Source: Aliikangiella coralliicola (GTDB lineage Bacteria > Pseudomonadota > Gammaproteobacteria > Enterobacterales > Kangiellaceae). Taken from it: a DNA stretch of 64,000 nucleotides. How positions within the stretch are numbered: the first letter of the stretch is position 1; each line of letters begins with the position of its first letter. Shown here in pieces: positions 1 to 10,484 of the stretch. The notes beneath the pieces were generated by a model. That model had not been told where the DNA came from and ran no database searches. It saw only the letters and a program-made list of their open reading frames with translations. The position numbers and the translations under genes were made by a program. Location: NCBI RefSeq assembly GCF_007004725.1, contig NZ_ML660163.1, positions 124,001-188,000 on the forward strand. Direction: 5' to 3'.

Positions 1-86
1 CTACCGTTGCATTATGAATAACCTCAAACAATGTCCGAGACTACCATTGCTAACGGGTGCCCTCTCTTGCTTCATTCTTATTTGCA

Positions 87-446
87 TTAGTCGTTCTGCA
101 TTATTCTAGTTTGGAGAACCTCCTGTTCAGCTAAGCTAATAATATGCCGATAAATAACATGAAACGTTCCGCCGATTAGGCCCAAAACCATGATGGCTAA
201 GTTTCCTAAATTTGAATAGTTAAAATAGCTACTCAAGATCCATGCAATAAACATCAATGTAAAAAAAAGCATTGAAGCATTATTCAAAAAACCAAGACGA
301 TTGAAATCATAAAAAGGGACCAACTTACATTTACAACCAGGACAAGAATGAAATGCCTTTTTTTTGTAATATGCATACCAATTAAAATACTTACTTCCGA
401 AGATCTCGCCGCAGTTACAGCACTCATATTTTTGAAGCTTAGCCAT
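87..446 (-). CDS. Small zinc-ribbon, two-TM membrane protein (hypothetical)
   Basis: I do not recognise a named family. The N-terminus has a CCNC cluster followed about 30 residues later by CPGCKC, which looks like a zinc ribbon. Two hydrophobic segments follow (around NNASMLFF and LAIMVLGL in the second half), so it is probably an inner-membrane protein with a metal-binding cytoplasmic head. The reading frame is open to an ATG at 518, but the ATG at 446 (119 aa, MAKLQKYE) is preferred because GAGGA lies about 11 bases upstream and the cysteine cluster starts right after it; nothing resembling a ribosome site precedes 518. It lies directly downstream of the giant Rhs gene on the same strand, where polymorphic-toxin immunity genes often sit, but nothing in the sequence itself proves that role. 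Confidence 0.6.
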   Translation of the reverse strand: MAKLQKYECCNCGEIFGSKYFNWYAYYKKKAFHSCPGCKCKLVPFYDFNRLGFLNNASMLFFTLMFIAWILSSYFNYSNLGNLAIMVLGLIGGTFHVIYRHIISLAEQEVLQTRIMQND

Positions 447-601
447 TGGAATTACGGTCCTCAGTAAATAAAAACTAAAATAACTAATTAAATTCGTTGG
501 GAAAGCCCAACTCTTCAACTCAGAGTTTTTATTCTAAATAATCATTTCAAATTAAATAATGGTGAGCATCAATTATCATGAATCAATACTCACCATGAGA
601 G

Positions 602-3600
602 TTATTCTTCTGAAAGTAGCTCCTTGGTGGTAAGTTTGATAGAGGCCTCCCATTGGGCCGCTTTCCCATGACCAACTCCAAACTTCTTGACCATTATAAA
701 TTCAGCAGCTTTTGCAACTCCGAGTGCTTTGTATCCTTTTGTAGATTTAGAATTGATAGAACCCTCATCAACCAAGTCGGCAGTCATTCCAGCGGCACCA
801 CTTATCAATGTAGCACCCATTGATATTTTTGCTAACGCCGGTGCGACCGGTGTAGGAGCAGTTGCCCCCCAAGCTGACAGTACAGAGACATTGTCTCCAA
901 GCTTTTCTACTATCCTTAGTAGGCTAACAGTGGATTTCTTGCCCACTTTAGCAATATCTGATCCCATCTGCTTAGCTGCTTTCTTAACATCTTTAACGAA
1001 ATTTTTATTACCTTCCTCAGGGGTTTTATACCCCCACATATTCGCTATCATGGTTGATTCATTAAATGGATTAAAGTCAAGAGAGATATCTGCAAGTCTG
1101 TGATCCAGAGTCGCCTCCAGAGCAGCGCCAGCACTTTCATAGGCCGCTTGACGTTCAGGGTCTTCAAAACGAGGACCGTTTTCGCCTTCATTCAAAGGAC
1201 CCGTAGTTCCATTTGGTCCAGTGCCCGGTGCTTTTTTAACTTTCTCTGTAGAAGCAGTCTCGCGTGTTATAATCACAGTTCCTCGATTCTCTAGCCACTC
1301 CTTTCCTTTTCTATCAGCGGTTGTCATTATGTCAGTAATCATCTTGTCAAACATCGCCGCTCTCTCGGCAGCAGACTGTCGTCTACTTGAACCATTATCC
1401 ATAGCCCAACCGATCCCCATCATACTCATGAAGCATGCAAAACTGGCATCGGTACATCGCCCATTGTCCAACATATCCGCGTAGTACCCGCTAGGATCTG
1501 TTCCAGCCATTGGATTATTCATAATGTAGCTATATGGATTCATACTCTGAGAATTACCAGGTTCTTGTATAAACGGGTCAACACTCAAGAAACGTCCAAT
1601 ATTGTAATCATACACCCGACCATTCATATGAATAAGCTCAGCGTCATCTAAATGCTCATGGTCCGTAAAACCTCTACGAGTAGTAAGCTCAGTAGAATCT
1701 CCGTTGTTAAGATATCCACCTACATTGGCAACATTTGTTAACGTTGCTATTTCAGTAGGATCGATCCTTTCCATAGTTGCTTTGCGCGGTTTACCAAACG
1801 GATCAAAACTCTTATTGTCAACCACGTTTCCATTTTCATCCGTAATCGTCACCACAGAATCCAGTCGGTCGCGGTGAACAAAACCCGCTTCGTAAGAAGT
1901 TGAATTTCCTTCAACCTTTTCCGTAATGATTGAATCGCTTAGATATGATTTTTTAGTTGTCTTACCGTTATAGCGAATCTCTTCATAAGCTTTACCGATA
2001 TAAATAGTTGTTTCATCACCACCTGACTTACCCGTCTTGACTTGCTTGTATCTCATTTGGTCAGAACCGTAGTAGAAGTTACTGACAACTCCGCCTTTGT
2101 TAATCCAAACAGGTTTGTTAAACGTGTTATATCGGATTACTTCACTACCATTTTCATGAGTACGGTTACCATTATTGTCATACTGATAGGTTACAGTGCC
2201 TCCGCCAACTTTCGTAACCGACCGAACTGCATTAGGGCCCGCATTTCCGATACTTCTTGAAAGAGAGCCATAAGCAAAGCTGCTCGCAAAATCATCTTTA
2301 CGAGTCAGGTTCCCGACTGCGTCGTAACGGTAATCAATTGAAGTTGTATTTCCTGACAAAATAAGCGAAGACTGAGTCAACCGATGCAAATCATCGTAGA
2401 TATATTCTTCAGTCGATGTTACAACGCCGTTGTTGGTTGTTGTTTCGACACGCTGTTTTTTCAAATTACCAAAGCCGTCGTAATCAACATATTCAATTCG
2501 GTGTCTTTGAGTTCCCAAATTAGTTGCGTTGGTATATACAGCAGTTAACTGACCCGAAACAGAATCGTATGAGCGACCTTCTGTGAGAACACCATTAGCT
2601 TTAATTGCGTTCAATACTTGACCTCTGGCATCAGCAGCAGTGATTTCATGATAAACATAATCGTTGGCTGCGTTAACTTGATGAGATAGATAACCCTCGG
2701 CGGTATACCAATTCTCTAACGTTATTCCCGTTGGATAAGTTACAGCTTTAATTCGCCCATAGTTGTTGTCATATTGCGTGGACATGACGAAATCATCACC
2801 ATCTATCGTCGTTGTCGATTGGACTGGCCGACAGAAACTATCATATGTATGGGTAAGCGTGAACTGATTACCGTTTGTTGAAGTTTCACTAACCGGTAAC
2901 CCAACACATACCCCACTGCCACCTTGAGAAGCGCTATCGAACGTAAAACTGGCTTCCAGGCTGTTATTTACATAACGTTCGTATAGTCTTCCTTGAACAT
3001 CATACTTGTACGAGTATGTGTTTCCATTCGCATCGGTTTCACTATCGACTTCTCCAAATCCGGTGTAAGCAAAAATCTTCTTACCCATGTTTGGATCATC
3101 GACCCACTTTTTCTGGCCTAGTGCGTTATAAGTCGCGGTAATAGGGTGATTATTTGCGTCCTTTAATACAACAGGATTCCCCATTGCATCATATGCATAC
3201 TGAGTAACGCCTGATAATGCATCCGTCGTTTGAATTAATTGGCCATCAGTTGCATAGGTTCGGCTCATGTTAAGCAGCTTACCTTCTCCATTTGCGACAA
3301 TATCTGTTTTATGTCCCGAATGAGAATAGGTAACAACCATTTGTTTGTTAAGTGCTTGGTCGGTTGCTTTTTCGGTTAATCGCCCTAAAGCATCGTATCG
3401 ATTGTAATGAACACCTTTGGTATTGAAAGCGTCGTAAGAAGGATTAGTTTCTAAAACTTTACGCCCAAATTTGTCATACACCACTGTTGTATAGATATAA
3501 CTCGATCCATCAAACGCTTTGGTAGCCGTTGCAATCGCCCGATTGAACTTATCTTTATAAACAATACCTTCTGGCGCTCCAGCGGTATAACTCATTTGTT

Positions 3601-6600
3601 TGTACGCAATTCTGCTCGCGACGTCAGTATTAAATCCATGCCCATCACAATCGCCAGCACAAATTGCGATTCGAGAATATGCGGGTTGCGCAGTTCCAAC
3701 TGGCGGCGTTACTTTTTCAGCACGACCGAATGCATCATAGTCATGATTTGTAATCAATCCATTCACATCAGTACTAGAAAACGGCTGACCATGGGTAGCA
3801 TATGATGATGTGTGAACCTTGCCTAAACCGCTGTCTACCCATGCAACAAAATAATTATCGCTTGAGTATCCAGTTGTAATAACTCGTGACGACTCTCCTG
3901 CACTTGATGTTGTTACATTTGTTGGAAGACCGTAGCCATTGAAAACAGAATTGACAGTTACAATCTTTCCATCGCCAGGGTTAGTTTCGACATTCGAAGG
4001 CTTGCGACTGCCGTTACCATCATAACTAGCAATTGTAGTTTTAATTGTTTTAACCGGATCAAGGATAGAGTTATAAACTGCTGAACTATTGCTAATAGTC
4101 TCAGACCTAACTTCAGACCAATTAAGTTTGTTCACCCACCAATCGTTTTCATCGTGTGCGTAGAAATGATTTGTCGTTTTAGTTTCGATATCACTAAATC
4201 CATTATCGAGGCGGTTAGTTTTTACTAATACATTTCCAAAGTCATCTGTATCCGACTTACTGATCGTTGTCGTCTTTTTCGATAGTTGAGTACTTCGATT
4301 ATTTAAATCAAAAGTCTTGGCAATGCTCTGCGTTGGGAACGTCCAATAAACTTTACTATTAGCGGTATTCTTATAATCGAAAGTTACTGTCGATTGAGTT
4401 AACGGATCTGTTTTACAGAGTTCATCGTCACTAATTAAGCAAGTTCGAGCTTCTTCAAGTTTTCCTGCATATGGGAATATTTGAGAGAAGTCAGAAACTG
4501 CTCTCTGGCCATTTTCACTTTCAATAATTACCGTTCTAAATCCTTGGAACCCACGCCCCATTCGATTGTAGATAGCTTCCTTATAACGATAGGTTGTTTC
4601 ATCCATACCACCTATACCGTCAGATTGGCGAAGGTTAGTAACCACAGGCATAGAAGAAGTAAAATAGAAATGCTCGCCATTTGGATCATTGTCAATATAA
4701 CGATTATCTGGAACCGTATAAAGTCGACTACCGTTTACTAGTTCAGGACGAGAAATCGGTGCAAAATCCCATTCAGATACATTCACCAATCCATCGGTTG
4801 CTCGATACGCCGTATCTACAAGTTGTTTGCTATGTGCAATAGCATTGTTATGAATGAACATTCCATCGATAGGGCTAGGAGTAGACTGGAACGAACCACC
4901 AAATCCGCCTCTTGTGACTGTGATACCTTGAACCGTTACATAGTTGCCATCTTTCAGCCAGGTGAATCCGTCTATGGTTTGGTATGAAAAATCCAAGTAC
5001 CCATCATTATTGAAATCATTAAATGAAAGAGGAAGCGCCCGGGTTCCGTCAAGTAACTTAATTCCATTGAGCGGTGCATTAACGACATCAGCGATTGTTC
5101 TTTCGTGCACTAAATTAGCGGAACTATCCGTTTTGAAGTCAACAATGGACCAATGGAATCGACGAAAATCGAATATGCTGTAATCTGCGTCGAAGTCAGG
5201 GCCAGTAGTACCTCCACCACAACTCTTTACGAGAACTTTTTTGACATAGAGTTCATCGTCCTTAACACAGACTTCCAAGAACTGACCTGTCGATGGACCA
5301 CCAGGATACTCTAATCTTTCACCAAAAAATGTGACCATAAAGCTATCTGTAGAATGGGTTGCGACCATTAACTCTTCAGCACCATCTCCATCAAAATCAG
5401 CAGCAACAACACGACCAGTCTTTTCTATTTTGTCATGACTGTCAGTTCCTGCAGGATAGCTGTACATATCACTGATACCAACGTTGGTCCCCAGTGATTG
5501 AGCAGCTTTGAATGTACGATTTCCTTTATTGACTTGCACATGCCAATTTGAATTTTTGACAAATACATAATCTTTTAGACCGTCACCATTGAGATCCGCG
5601 AATACAGCTTTGTCTGCGCTGCTATCCAGGCCTAAACTACCACTAGATACTCTTGATGCTGTTAAGATCCCGCTTGTTGAGCGTTGAGAGAAATAAATAC
5701 CATTGACTCTTCCGCTAGGACCGTACGCCATTTCTCCAAAATCAACCAAACCATCATTATCAAAATCTTGTGCGACCGAATTCCAGGAAGTACCACTAAC
5801 ATCAACAACAATATGCGGTCCACTAAAATCTACATTGCCATTTCCTTTATTTCGGTAATAAACAACTTTAGTGCGAGAGTTATTCATCAACTTAGTAAAC
5901 AAGATATCTTGATAACCATCCGAGTCTACGTCAGTTACTTGTAGTCCTTGTCCTGCGATAATTCGATCATATCCAGAAGTAAAGTAAAAACTGGTAGCGT
6001 GTCTGACTAAGTTAAAGTTTTTATCAAACTGGAAGTAAACCAATCGTCGGTTCTCTTCAGTGATAAAATCAGTAATTCCATCACCATTTATGTCACCTTC
6101 TATTCCTGCATAAACTAAATGATCATAGCCACCTAGATTTGCTGAAGCGTGTTCAACGTACTTTCCTTCAGAGTTAAGGATATAAACTCGAACATCGAAT
6201 GTTCCATCCTGCTTTTCATCCATGTAAAGAGCTTCTGCGACACCATTCCCATCTAGATCTTTAAGCATAATTCGATCACTACCTTTCAGCGTGCCGAAAT
6301 CACCTATAGGAGATTGGTTAGCATCGCTACTATCAACATCTGCCCAATCTAAGTTTGGTGAATAAGTGTCAAACGATGAAGCCGGCAAACATGCTTCAAC
6401 TCCACCTTCATCGAACGCGCACTCAGTAATTGTAGAAACCACTTTTCGTTTAGAGGTTGTGCTGTCGTTATAAGCTAACGTGTAACTGCGAACCTTAGTT
6501 TGATCAACGTAAGTTTCTATCGATTCAAGCAGTTTTGTTTTTAACGTAAGTCCGCCTTGCATGTAGGAAACAGAAGCATCTGCTCTTTCGCCTTCCTGGT

Positions 6601-9600
6601 AATTAAATCGAACATGTCGGTTACCCGCAGAACTTCCATAGCCGGTATAATCGAGTGAGGTAACTAAGTGTTCTCCAGCGCCAAATTCCGCATAGTTATA
6701 GAAGATATTGTTTCCAGCCCTATCTTCTTTTTTCTTAACTGCCCAAGTTAAAATTTCACTTCGTCCACCTGCTTGTTGGCGTGAGTCTGCAGACGTTCCG
6801 TACTGCGTAATATCACCGCTTTTATGATAAACAGTGAAGCTTGTTGTGGCACCATTAATATTGCCTGACTGTTTAACTTTAACAAAAGTATCAAGTTCAG
6901 TTCTATACTCTGCCCCTGAAACTCCATAACTGCCAGATACAACCATTAGTCGCTGACCATCTAAACATAAACGATCTTCAGTCGCGCTATAGGTGACGCC
7001 AAAGCCAAAGCCATCTTGAGCCGCAGTTTTTCCACAGCGATGAATGGATGAACCAGTACTCAAACTCCAACCAACACCAGCAATTCCATTACCAGAACGC
7101 GAAGAATAATTTAGCGATACTTTCGGCTGCATCCCAGCGCGCCCAGGAGGAATCGCGATTGGCACCGAGTAAGTTGCCGCACCGCCAGAAACCCCTGCTT
7201 GACCTTCCAATGCACCAACCGCTTGATTGGCTGGCACAGTAGGTGTAATCAGCGCGGCATCTGGTACCGATGCGGATGATTTTCTTGCATAAACAGGTGT
7301 CACAGAAACAGCGATCGTTTTCGTCACAGAATTAGCCGAACAAACATCGGTTCCACCGTTACAAGCTTTTACTCGATAACCATAGGTCCCGTTAGTTAAA
7401 CCAGAAACAGAATAAGTGCGGCTTGAATTAGATTGCAACGTGCTCCAGGAACCACCATTAATTTGTTGCTGTAAAACATAAAGTGTTGCATCAGAAGCTG
7501 AATTCCATTCAAGCATAAAACTTCCAGAATCACTTACATTTGAAGTCGGTTTGGTAATTGAAGTGTTTGCCGGTACTCGACGTACATTAACATCAGTTGA
7601 GTCAGCGCTGTAACCAGAACAGGCCCATGAATAACCATTACAGGCACGAACTCGATAATCCCAATTTCCGGTGGTGCGACTGGAAACTGCAGCATTAGTT
7701 GTCACTTGGCCGGTAACTAAATTAGCCCAACTCAGTGTATTTTTTCTTTCCTGAACATCGTAATAACTCACACTACCGGACGGTTTAGTCCAGTTTACTG
7801 TATAACTTCCAGTAATTGTTGACGTGGTAGAGGTTGTCGGTTTTGCCGGCACAGAGGGTATCAGCCTTACTGTTGTGTTCGACGAGTCGGCAGAATAATT
7901 GGAACAAGACCAGCTATAAGTATTACAAGCACGAACTCGATAATCCCAACTGCCGTCAGTTAAGCCAGACAGAGATTCATTAGTATTTGTATCACCCGCT
8001 TTCGCTGTTGCCCAACTTCCATTGTTGTGACGTTTTTGTAAATCATAATAAGTAGCTCTTGATACACTTGCCCAACTGACAGATACGCTTCCAGTGGAAG
8101 TTGAAGGCCCAGATGGTGCAGCTGGTGTGCCAGGTTTTAAGCTAATTATCGTCGCAGCAGAACCTGTTCGATACCCACTACACCCACTCGCGTTACAAGC
8201 TCTAACTCGGTATGAGTAACTACCGTCAGTTAAACTATGAACAGCCTTACTCGTGGAATCGCTAGCAGCAATTTGCGTCCAGCTACCACTATTTTTTCGT
8301 TGCTCCAACCTGTAATCTGCAGCACGCCCAGTTGCGCTTCCCCAACTTACGGTGATCGAACCATCAGTATCGGTCGATGGATTAGAAATACTTGAAGGAA
8401 CACCTGGCACGTGTAAAACACTGACATCACCACTGATTGCCGAATAACCCGAGCAAGCCCAGTCATAACCATTACAGGCTCTTACTTGATAATCATAAGC
8501 ACCATCAGCTTTGCCTGATAAGACCGCGGAAGTTTTTACGGTATTGTTTGCGACGGTTGAAAAACTGCCTGTATTATTTTTACGCTCGATTAAATCGTAG
8601 TAAGACACACTACCAGATGGTTTGGTCCAGGAGACGGTATAGCTGCCGTCAATATCAGACGACGGAACAGTTGGCGCTGCAGGAACTGAAGGAACTTTTC
8701 GCCAGATAACAGAGCTACCATCTGCACCAAATCCCGAACATGCCCATGAATAGCCATTACAAGCCTGGATACGAAAATCCCAACTACCATCAGTAAATCC
8801 AGATAAAGATTTGCTGGTTCCTGTGACTGAATTGGCGGCAGTTACCCAGCCTCCAGAGTTATTTCGGCGTTGAATGTTGTAATACGACGCGTATGTTACT
8901 GCAGGCCATGAAACAGTAACCGAGTTAGTATCAGTTGAGGTTGACGGGTTGGCGGCCGCGGGTGTTGAAGGAACTAAACGAACCTTGACGCTATTGGAAC
9001 CACTATAACCAGAACAAGCCCAAGTATAACTATTACAAGCGCGAACCCGATATTCGTAATTTGTGTTGTTACTTCTACCGCTACGAGCAATTGAAGTTGA
9101 AGTGTGGTTCGAAGCAATCGTTGACCAGCTACCACCGGCCACGCGCTCCTGAACACTGTAAAAATTCACAGTGCCAGATGGTTTGCTCCAACTAACGGTA
9201 TAACTGGTCGAGGTGGAGTTCAAACTGTTCGGTGTTGAAGGCGTCGACGGCTTGAGCTCAACTCGAACGGTGTTTTGCGAACTATATGACGAGCATGACC
9301 AAGAATACTGATTACAAGCCTGAACCCGGTAATAGTAAGTGGTGTTGTTTGACCGGCCGGTTCGAGAAATTGACGTGCCAGCCAGTTTACCGGAAATTGT
9401 TGACCAACCTCCGCTACCGACTTTTTCCTGAACAACATAGTAAGTTGCGTTGCCTGAAGGCTTGCTCCAACTAACGGTGTATGAAGTACTGGTGGTATTT
9501 ATATCTGACGGTTTGGAAGGTGTTGATGGTGTATTTCTAACTGTCGTTGTACTACTGGTTCGAAAGCCCGAGCATTTTTCATTACCGATTTTTAAATCGA

Positions 9601-10087
9601 CATTACAGGCTTTGATTTTAAAAACGTAACTACCATCACCTACCCCACTAAAAGCATGACTGGTTGAGGTATAGGTAGGAGAACTAACAACAGTATAAGG
9701 GCTGCCATTTTTTGACTGATAAAGGATATAGTAACCAGCCTTCTGAATATTCGATGATGCCCCCCAACGAATAGTAAAAGCACCGTTGTTATCGGTAGAT
9801 GGCACCGACATTGTTCCCGGCGTTCCGGGAGTTGGTGTTGTAGTACTACCACATGATGCTTGAATCAAAGACTCTCCCGAGCCTTTGTCTTTGCTACCAC
9901 TTTTGGATCCATTTAAAGTGCCTCTCGAATTAAGAGAGCGCCCCTTCTCCTGTTCTTTTAAAATACCGCCTTTACCGTCCGTGGCATCAGCGGCAAACCG
10001 GATCGGTGGTGGCGGACAGGCTGCCTCTGCCTGTTCAGGCCACGCACACGCTAAAATGAATAATAAAACGAGAAAATACCGGTACAT
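602..10087 (-). CDS. Secreted SpvB/Rhs YD-repeat protein with nine FN3-like repeats
   Basis: A 3161-residue exported protein. Residues 1-22 form a Sec signal peptide (ends AEAA). Residues about 90-930 hold nine FN3-like repeats of about 90 aa; most carry a paired-cysteine motif of the form RVRACNxYxWxCSGYS, suggesting one disulfide per repeat. From about 955 comes an SpvB/Tc-toxin N-terminal-like domain (PPGRAGMQPKVSLNYSS, GVGWSLS), then FG-GAP/VCBS calcium loops such as DLDGNGVAEALY, DINGDGITDF and DFNNDGYLDF (about 1270-1690). YD repeats follow (about 2100-2780), then the Rhs core end GRFLSVDPF...NPYSYIMNNP...DPSGY with its Asp at residue 2864. The last 293 residues after DPSGY are the variable tip; I cannot name the domain. 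The ATG at 10087 has GGGAGA seven bases upstream. In this family the YD shell encloses a C-terminal toxin or enzyme. A Sec signal on an SpvB-Rhs protein points to surface display or secretion rather than type VI delivery. Confidence 0.9.
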   Translation of the reverse strand: MYRYFLVLLFILACAWPEQAEAACPPPPIRFAADATDGKGGILKEQEKGRSLNSRGTLNGSKSGSKDKGSGESLIQASCGSTTTPTPGTPGTMSVPSTDNNGAFTIRWGASSNIQKAGYYILYQSKNGSPYTVVSSPTYTSTSHAFSGVGDGSYVFKIKACNVDLKIGNEKCSGFRTSSTTTVRNTPSTPSKPSDINTTSTSYTVSWSKPSGNATYYVVQEKVGSGGWSTISGKLAGTSISRTGRSNNTTYYYRVQACNQYSWSCSSYSSQNTVRVELKPSTPSTPNSLNSTSTSYTVSWSKPSGTVNFYSVQERVAGGSWSTIASNHTSTSIARSGRSNNTNYEYRVRACNSYTWACSGYSGSNSVKVRLVPSTPAAANPSTSTDTNSVTVSWPAVTYASYYNIQRRNNSGGWVTAANSVTGTSKSLSGFTDGSWDFRIQACNGYSWACSGFGADGSSVIWRKVPSVPAAPTVPSSDIDGSYTVSWTKPSGSVSYYDLIERKNNTGSFSTVANNTVKTSAVLSGKADGAYDYQVRACNGYDWACSGYSAISGDVSVLHVPGVPSSISNPSTDTDGSITVSWGSATGRAADYRLEQRKNSGSWTQIAASDSTSKAVHSLTDGSYSYRVRACNASGCSGYRTGSAATIISLKPGTPAAPSGPSTSTGSVSVSWASVSRATYYDLQKRHNNGSWATAKAGDTNTNESLSGLTDGSWDYRVRACNTYSWSCSNYSADSSNTTVRLIPSVPAKPTTSTTSTITGSYTVNWTKPSGSVSYYDVQERKNTLSWANLVTGQVTTNAAVSSRTTGNWDYRVRACNGYSWACSGYSADSTDVNVRRVPANTSITKPTSNVSDSGSFMLEWNSASDATLYVLQQQINGGSWSTLQSNSSRTYSVSGLTNGTYGYRVKACNGGTDVCSANSVTKTIAVSVTPVYARKSSASVPDAALITPTVPANQAVGALEGQAGVSGGAATYSVPIAIPPGRAGMQPKVSLNYSSRSGNGIAGVGWSLSTGSSIHRCGKTAAQDGFGFGVTYSATEDRLCLDGQRLMVVSGSYGVSGAEYRTELDTFVKVKQSGNINGATTSFTVYHKSGDITQYGTSADSRQQAGGRSEILTWAVKKKEDRAGNNIFYNYAEFGAGEHLVTSLDYTGYGSSAGNRHVRFNYQEGERADASVSYMQGGLTLKTKLLESIETYVDQTKVRSYTLAYNDSTTSKRKVVSTITECAFDEGGVEACLPASSFDTYSPNLDWADVDSSDANQSPIGDFGTLKGSDRIMLKDLDGNGVAEALYMDEKQDGTFDVRVYILNSEGKYVEHASANLGGYDHLVYAGIEGDINGDGITDFITEENRRLVYFQFDKNFNLVRHATSFYFTSGYDRIIAGQGLQVTDVDSDGYQDILFTKLMNNSRTKVVYYRNKGNGNVDFSGPHIVVDVSGTSWNSVAQDFDNDGLVDFGEMAYGPSGRVNGIYFSQRSTSGILTASRVSSGSLGLDSSADKAVFADLNGDGLKDYVFVKNSNWHVQVNKGNRTFKAAQSLGTNVGISDMYSYPAGTDSHDKIEKTGRVVAADFDGDGAEELMVATHSTDSFMVTFFGERLEYPGGPSTGQFLEVCVKDDELYVKKVLVKSCGGGTTGPDFDADYSIFDFRRFHWSIVDFKTDSSANLVHERTIADVVNAPLNGIKLLDGTRALPLSFNDFNNDGYLDFSYQTIDGFTWLKDGNYVTVQGITVTRGGFGGSFQSTPSPIDGMFIHNNAIAHSKQLVDTAYRATDGLVNVSEWDFAPISRPELVNGSRLYTVPDNRYIDNDPNGEHFYFTSSMPVVTNLRQSDGIGGMDETTYRYKEAIYNRMGRGFQGFRTVIIESENGQRAVSDFSQIFPYAGKLEEARTCLISDDELCKTDPLTQSTVTFDYKNTANSKVYWTFPTQSIAKTFDLNNRSTQLSKKTTTISKSDTDDFGNVLVKTNRLDNGFSDIETKTTNHFYAHDENDWWVNKLNWSEVRSETISNSSAVYNSILDPVKTIKTTIASYDGNGSRKPSNVETNPGDGKIVTVNSVFNGYGLPTNVTTSSAGESSRVITTGYSSDNYFVAWVDSGLGKVHTSSYATHGQPFSSTDVNGLITNHDYDAFGRAEKVTPPVGTAQPAYSRIAICAGDCDGHGFNTDVASRIAYKQMSYTAGAPEGIVYKDKFNRAIATATKAFDGSSYIYTTVVYDKFGRKVLETNPSYDAFNTKGVHYNRYDALGRLTEKATDQALNKQMVVTYSHSGHKTDIVANGEGKLLNMSRTYATDGQLIQTTDALSGVTQYAYDAMGNPVVLKDANNHPITATYNALGQKKWVDDPNMGKKIFAYTGFGEVDSETDANGNTYSYKYDVQGRLYERYVNNSLEASFTFDSASQGGSGVCVGLPVSETSTNGNQFTLTHTYDSFCRPVQSTTTIDGDDFVMSTQYDNNYGRIKAVTYPTGITLENWYTAEGYLSHQVNAANDYVYHEITAADARGQVLNAIKANGVLTEGRSYDSVSGQLTAVYTNATNLGTQRHRIEYVDYDGFGNLKKQRVETTTNNGVVTSTEEYIYDDLHRLTQSSLILSGNTTSIDYRYDAVGNLTRKDDFASSFAYGSLSRSIGNAGPNAVRSVTKVGGGTVTYQYDNNGNRTHENGSEVIRYNTFNKPVWINKGGVVSNFYYGSDQMRYKQVKTGKSGGDETTIYIGKAYEEIRYNGKTTKKSYLSDSIITEKVEGNSTSYEAGFVHRDRLDSVVTITDENGNVVDNKSFDPFGKPRKATMERIDPTEIATLTNVANVGGYLNNGDSTELTTRRGFTDHEHLDDAELIHMNGRVYDYNIGRFLSVDPFIQEPGNSQSMNPYSYIMNNPMAGTDPSGYYADMLDNGRCTDASFACFMSMMGIGWAMDNGSSRRQSAAERAAMFDKMITDIMTTADRKGKEWLENRGTVIITRETASTEKVKKAPGTGPNGTTGPLNEGENGPRFEDPERQAAYESAGAALEATLDHRLADISLDFNPFNESTMIANMWGYKTPEEGNKNFVKDVKKAAKQMGSDIAKVGKKSTVSLLRIVEKLGDNVSVLSAWGATAPTPVAPALAKISMGATLISGAAGMTADLVDEGSINSKSTKGYKALGVAKAAEFIMVKKFGVGHGKAAQWEASIKLTTKELLSEE

Positions 10088-10307
10088 AAATATGTCTCCC
10101 TGGAGATCGATAAGTCACCGCCGAAAATAATTAGCAGCGCAAAATCGTTTAAATTTAATAACTAATTTTTATAGGTAAGTATTTTCCAGAAACAGCAAAC
10201 TCTCGCTGTCACCTCAGTGCCAACTTATGGTAAATCAGGGCCAATTGTGGGAAGTGTCGGAAGTATTAACATTAAAAATATGAGGTTGGCACAAACTCTC
10301 GAAAACT

Positions 10308-10323
10308 TGTCACTATAGTGACA
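10308..10323. promoter_or_regulatory. Perfect 16-bp palindrome, candidate operator
   Basis: TGTCACTATAGTGACA is an exact inverted repeat. A further half site, TGTGACA, follows five bases later. It lies about 220 bp upstream of the Rhs start and 590 bp upstream of the small secreted genes. A dyad of this size fits a dimeric repressor or activator. The protein that binds is unknown, and no regulator is encoded beside it except the AraC-type hybrid kinase at 11541. Confidence 0.45.
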
Positions 10324-10390
10324 GCCCTGTGACATTGAGTTGGTTATTCTTACTACTCGCTTTTTCTTTCATCTTGCCGTGGCAACTTAA

Positions 10391-10484
10391 GGCGGGTGCA
10401 TCAATAATCAGGAAAGTATCTTCAGGTATGGCTTACCCTTAATAAGCGATACTGATATTGCTTTCTTTTTGATACACCCGCCGC
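10391..10484. repeat. Inverted repeat with 14-bp arms about 65 bp apart
   Basis: GGCGGGTGCATCAA at 10391 is matched by the reverse complement of TTGATACACCCGCC near 10470-10483, with one mismatch. The pairing can be extended into GAAAG/CTTTC. The transcript would form a long stem with a large loop. There is no T-run after it, so it is not an obvious terminator. A folded leader or a remnant of a small mobile element are both possible. Confidence 0.4.

Noticed and set aside
10391-10484. Integron attC site
   Set aside because: The arms resemble some attC ends superficially (GGCGGG), but no GTTRRRY/RYYYAAC core pair is present and no cassette layout is seen.
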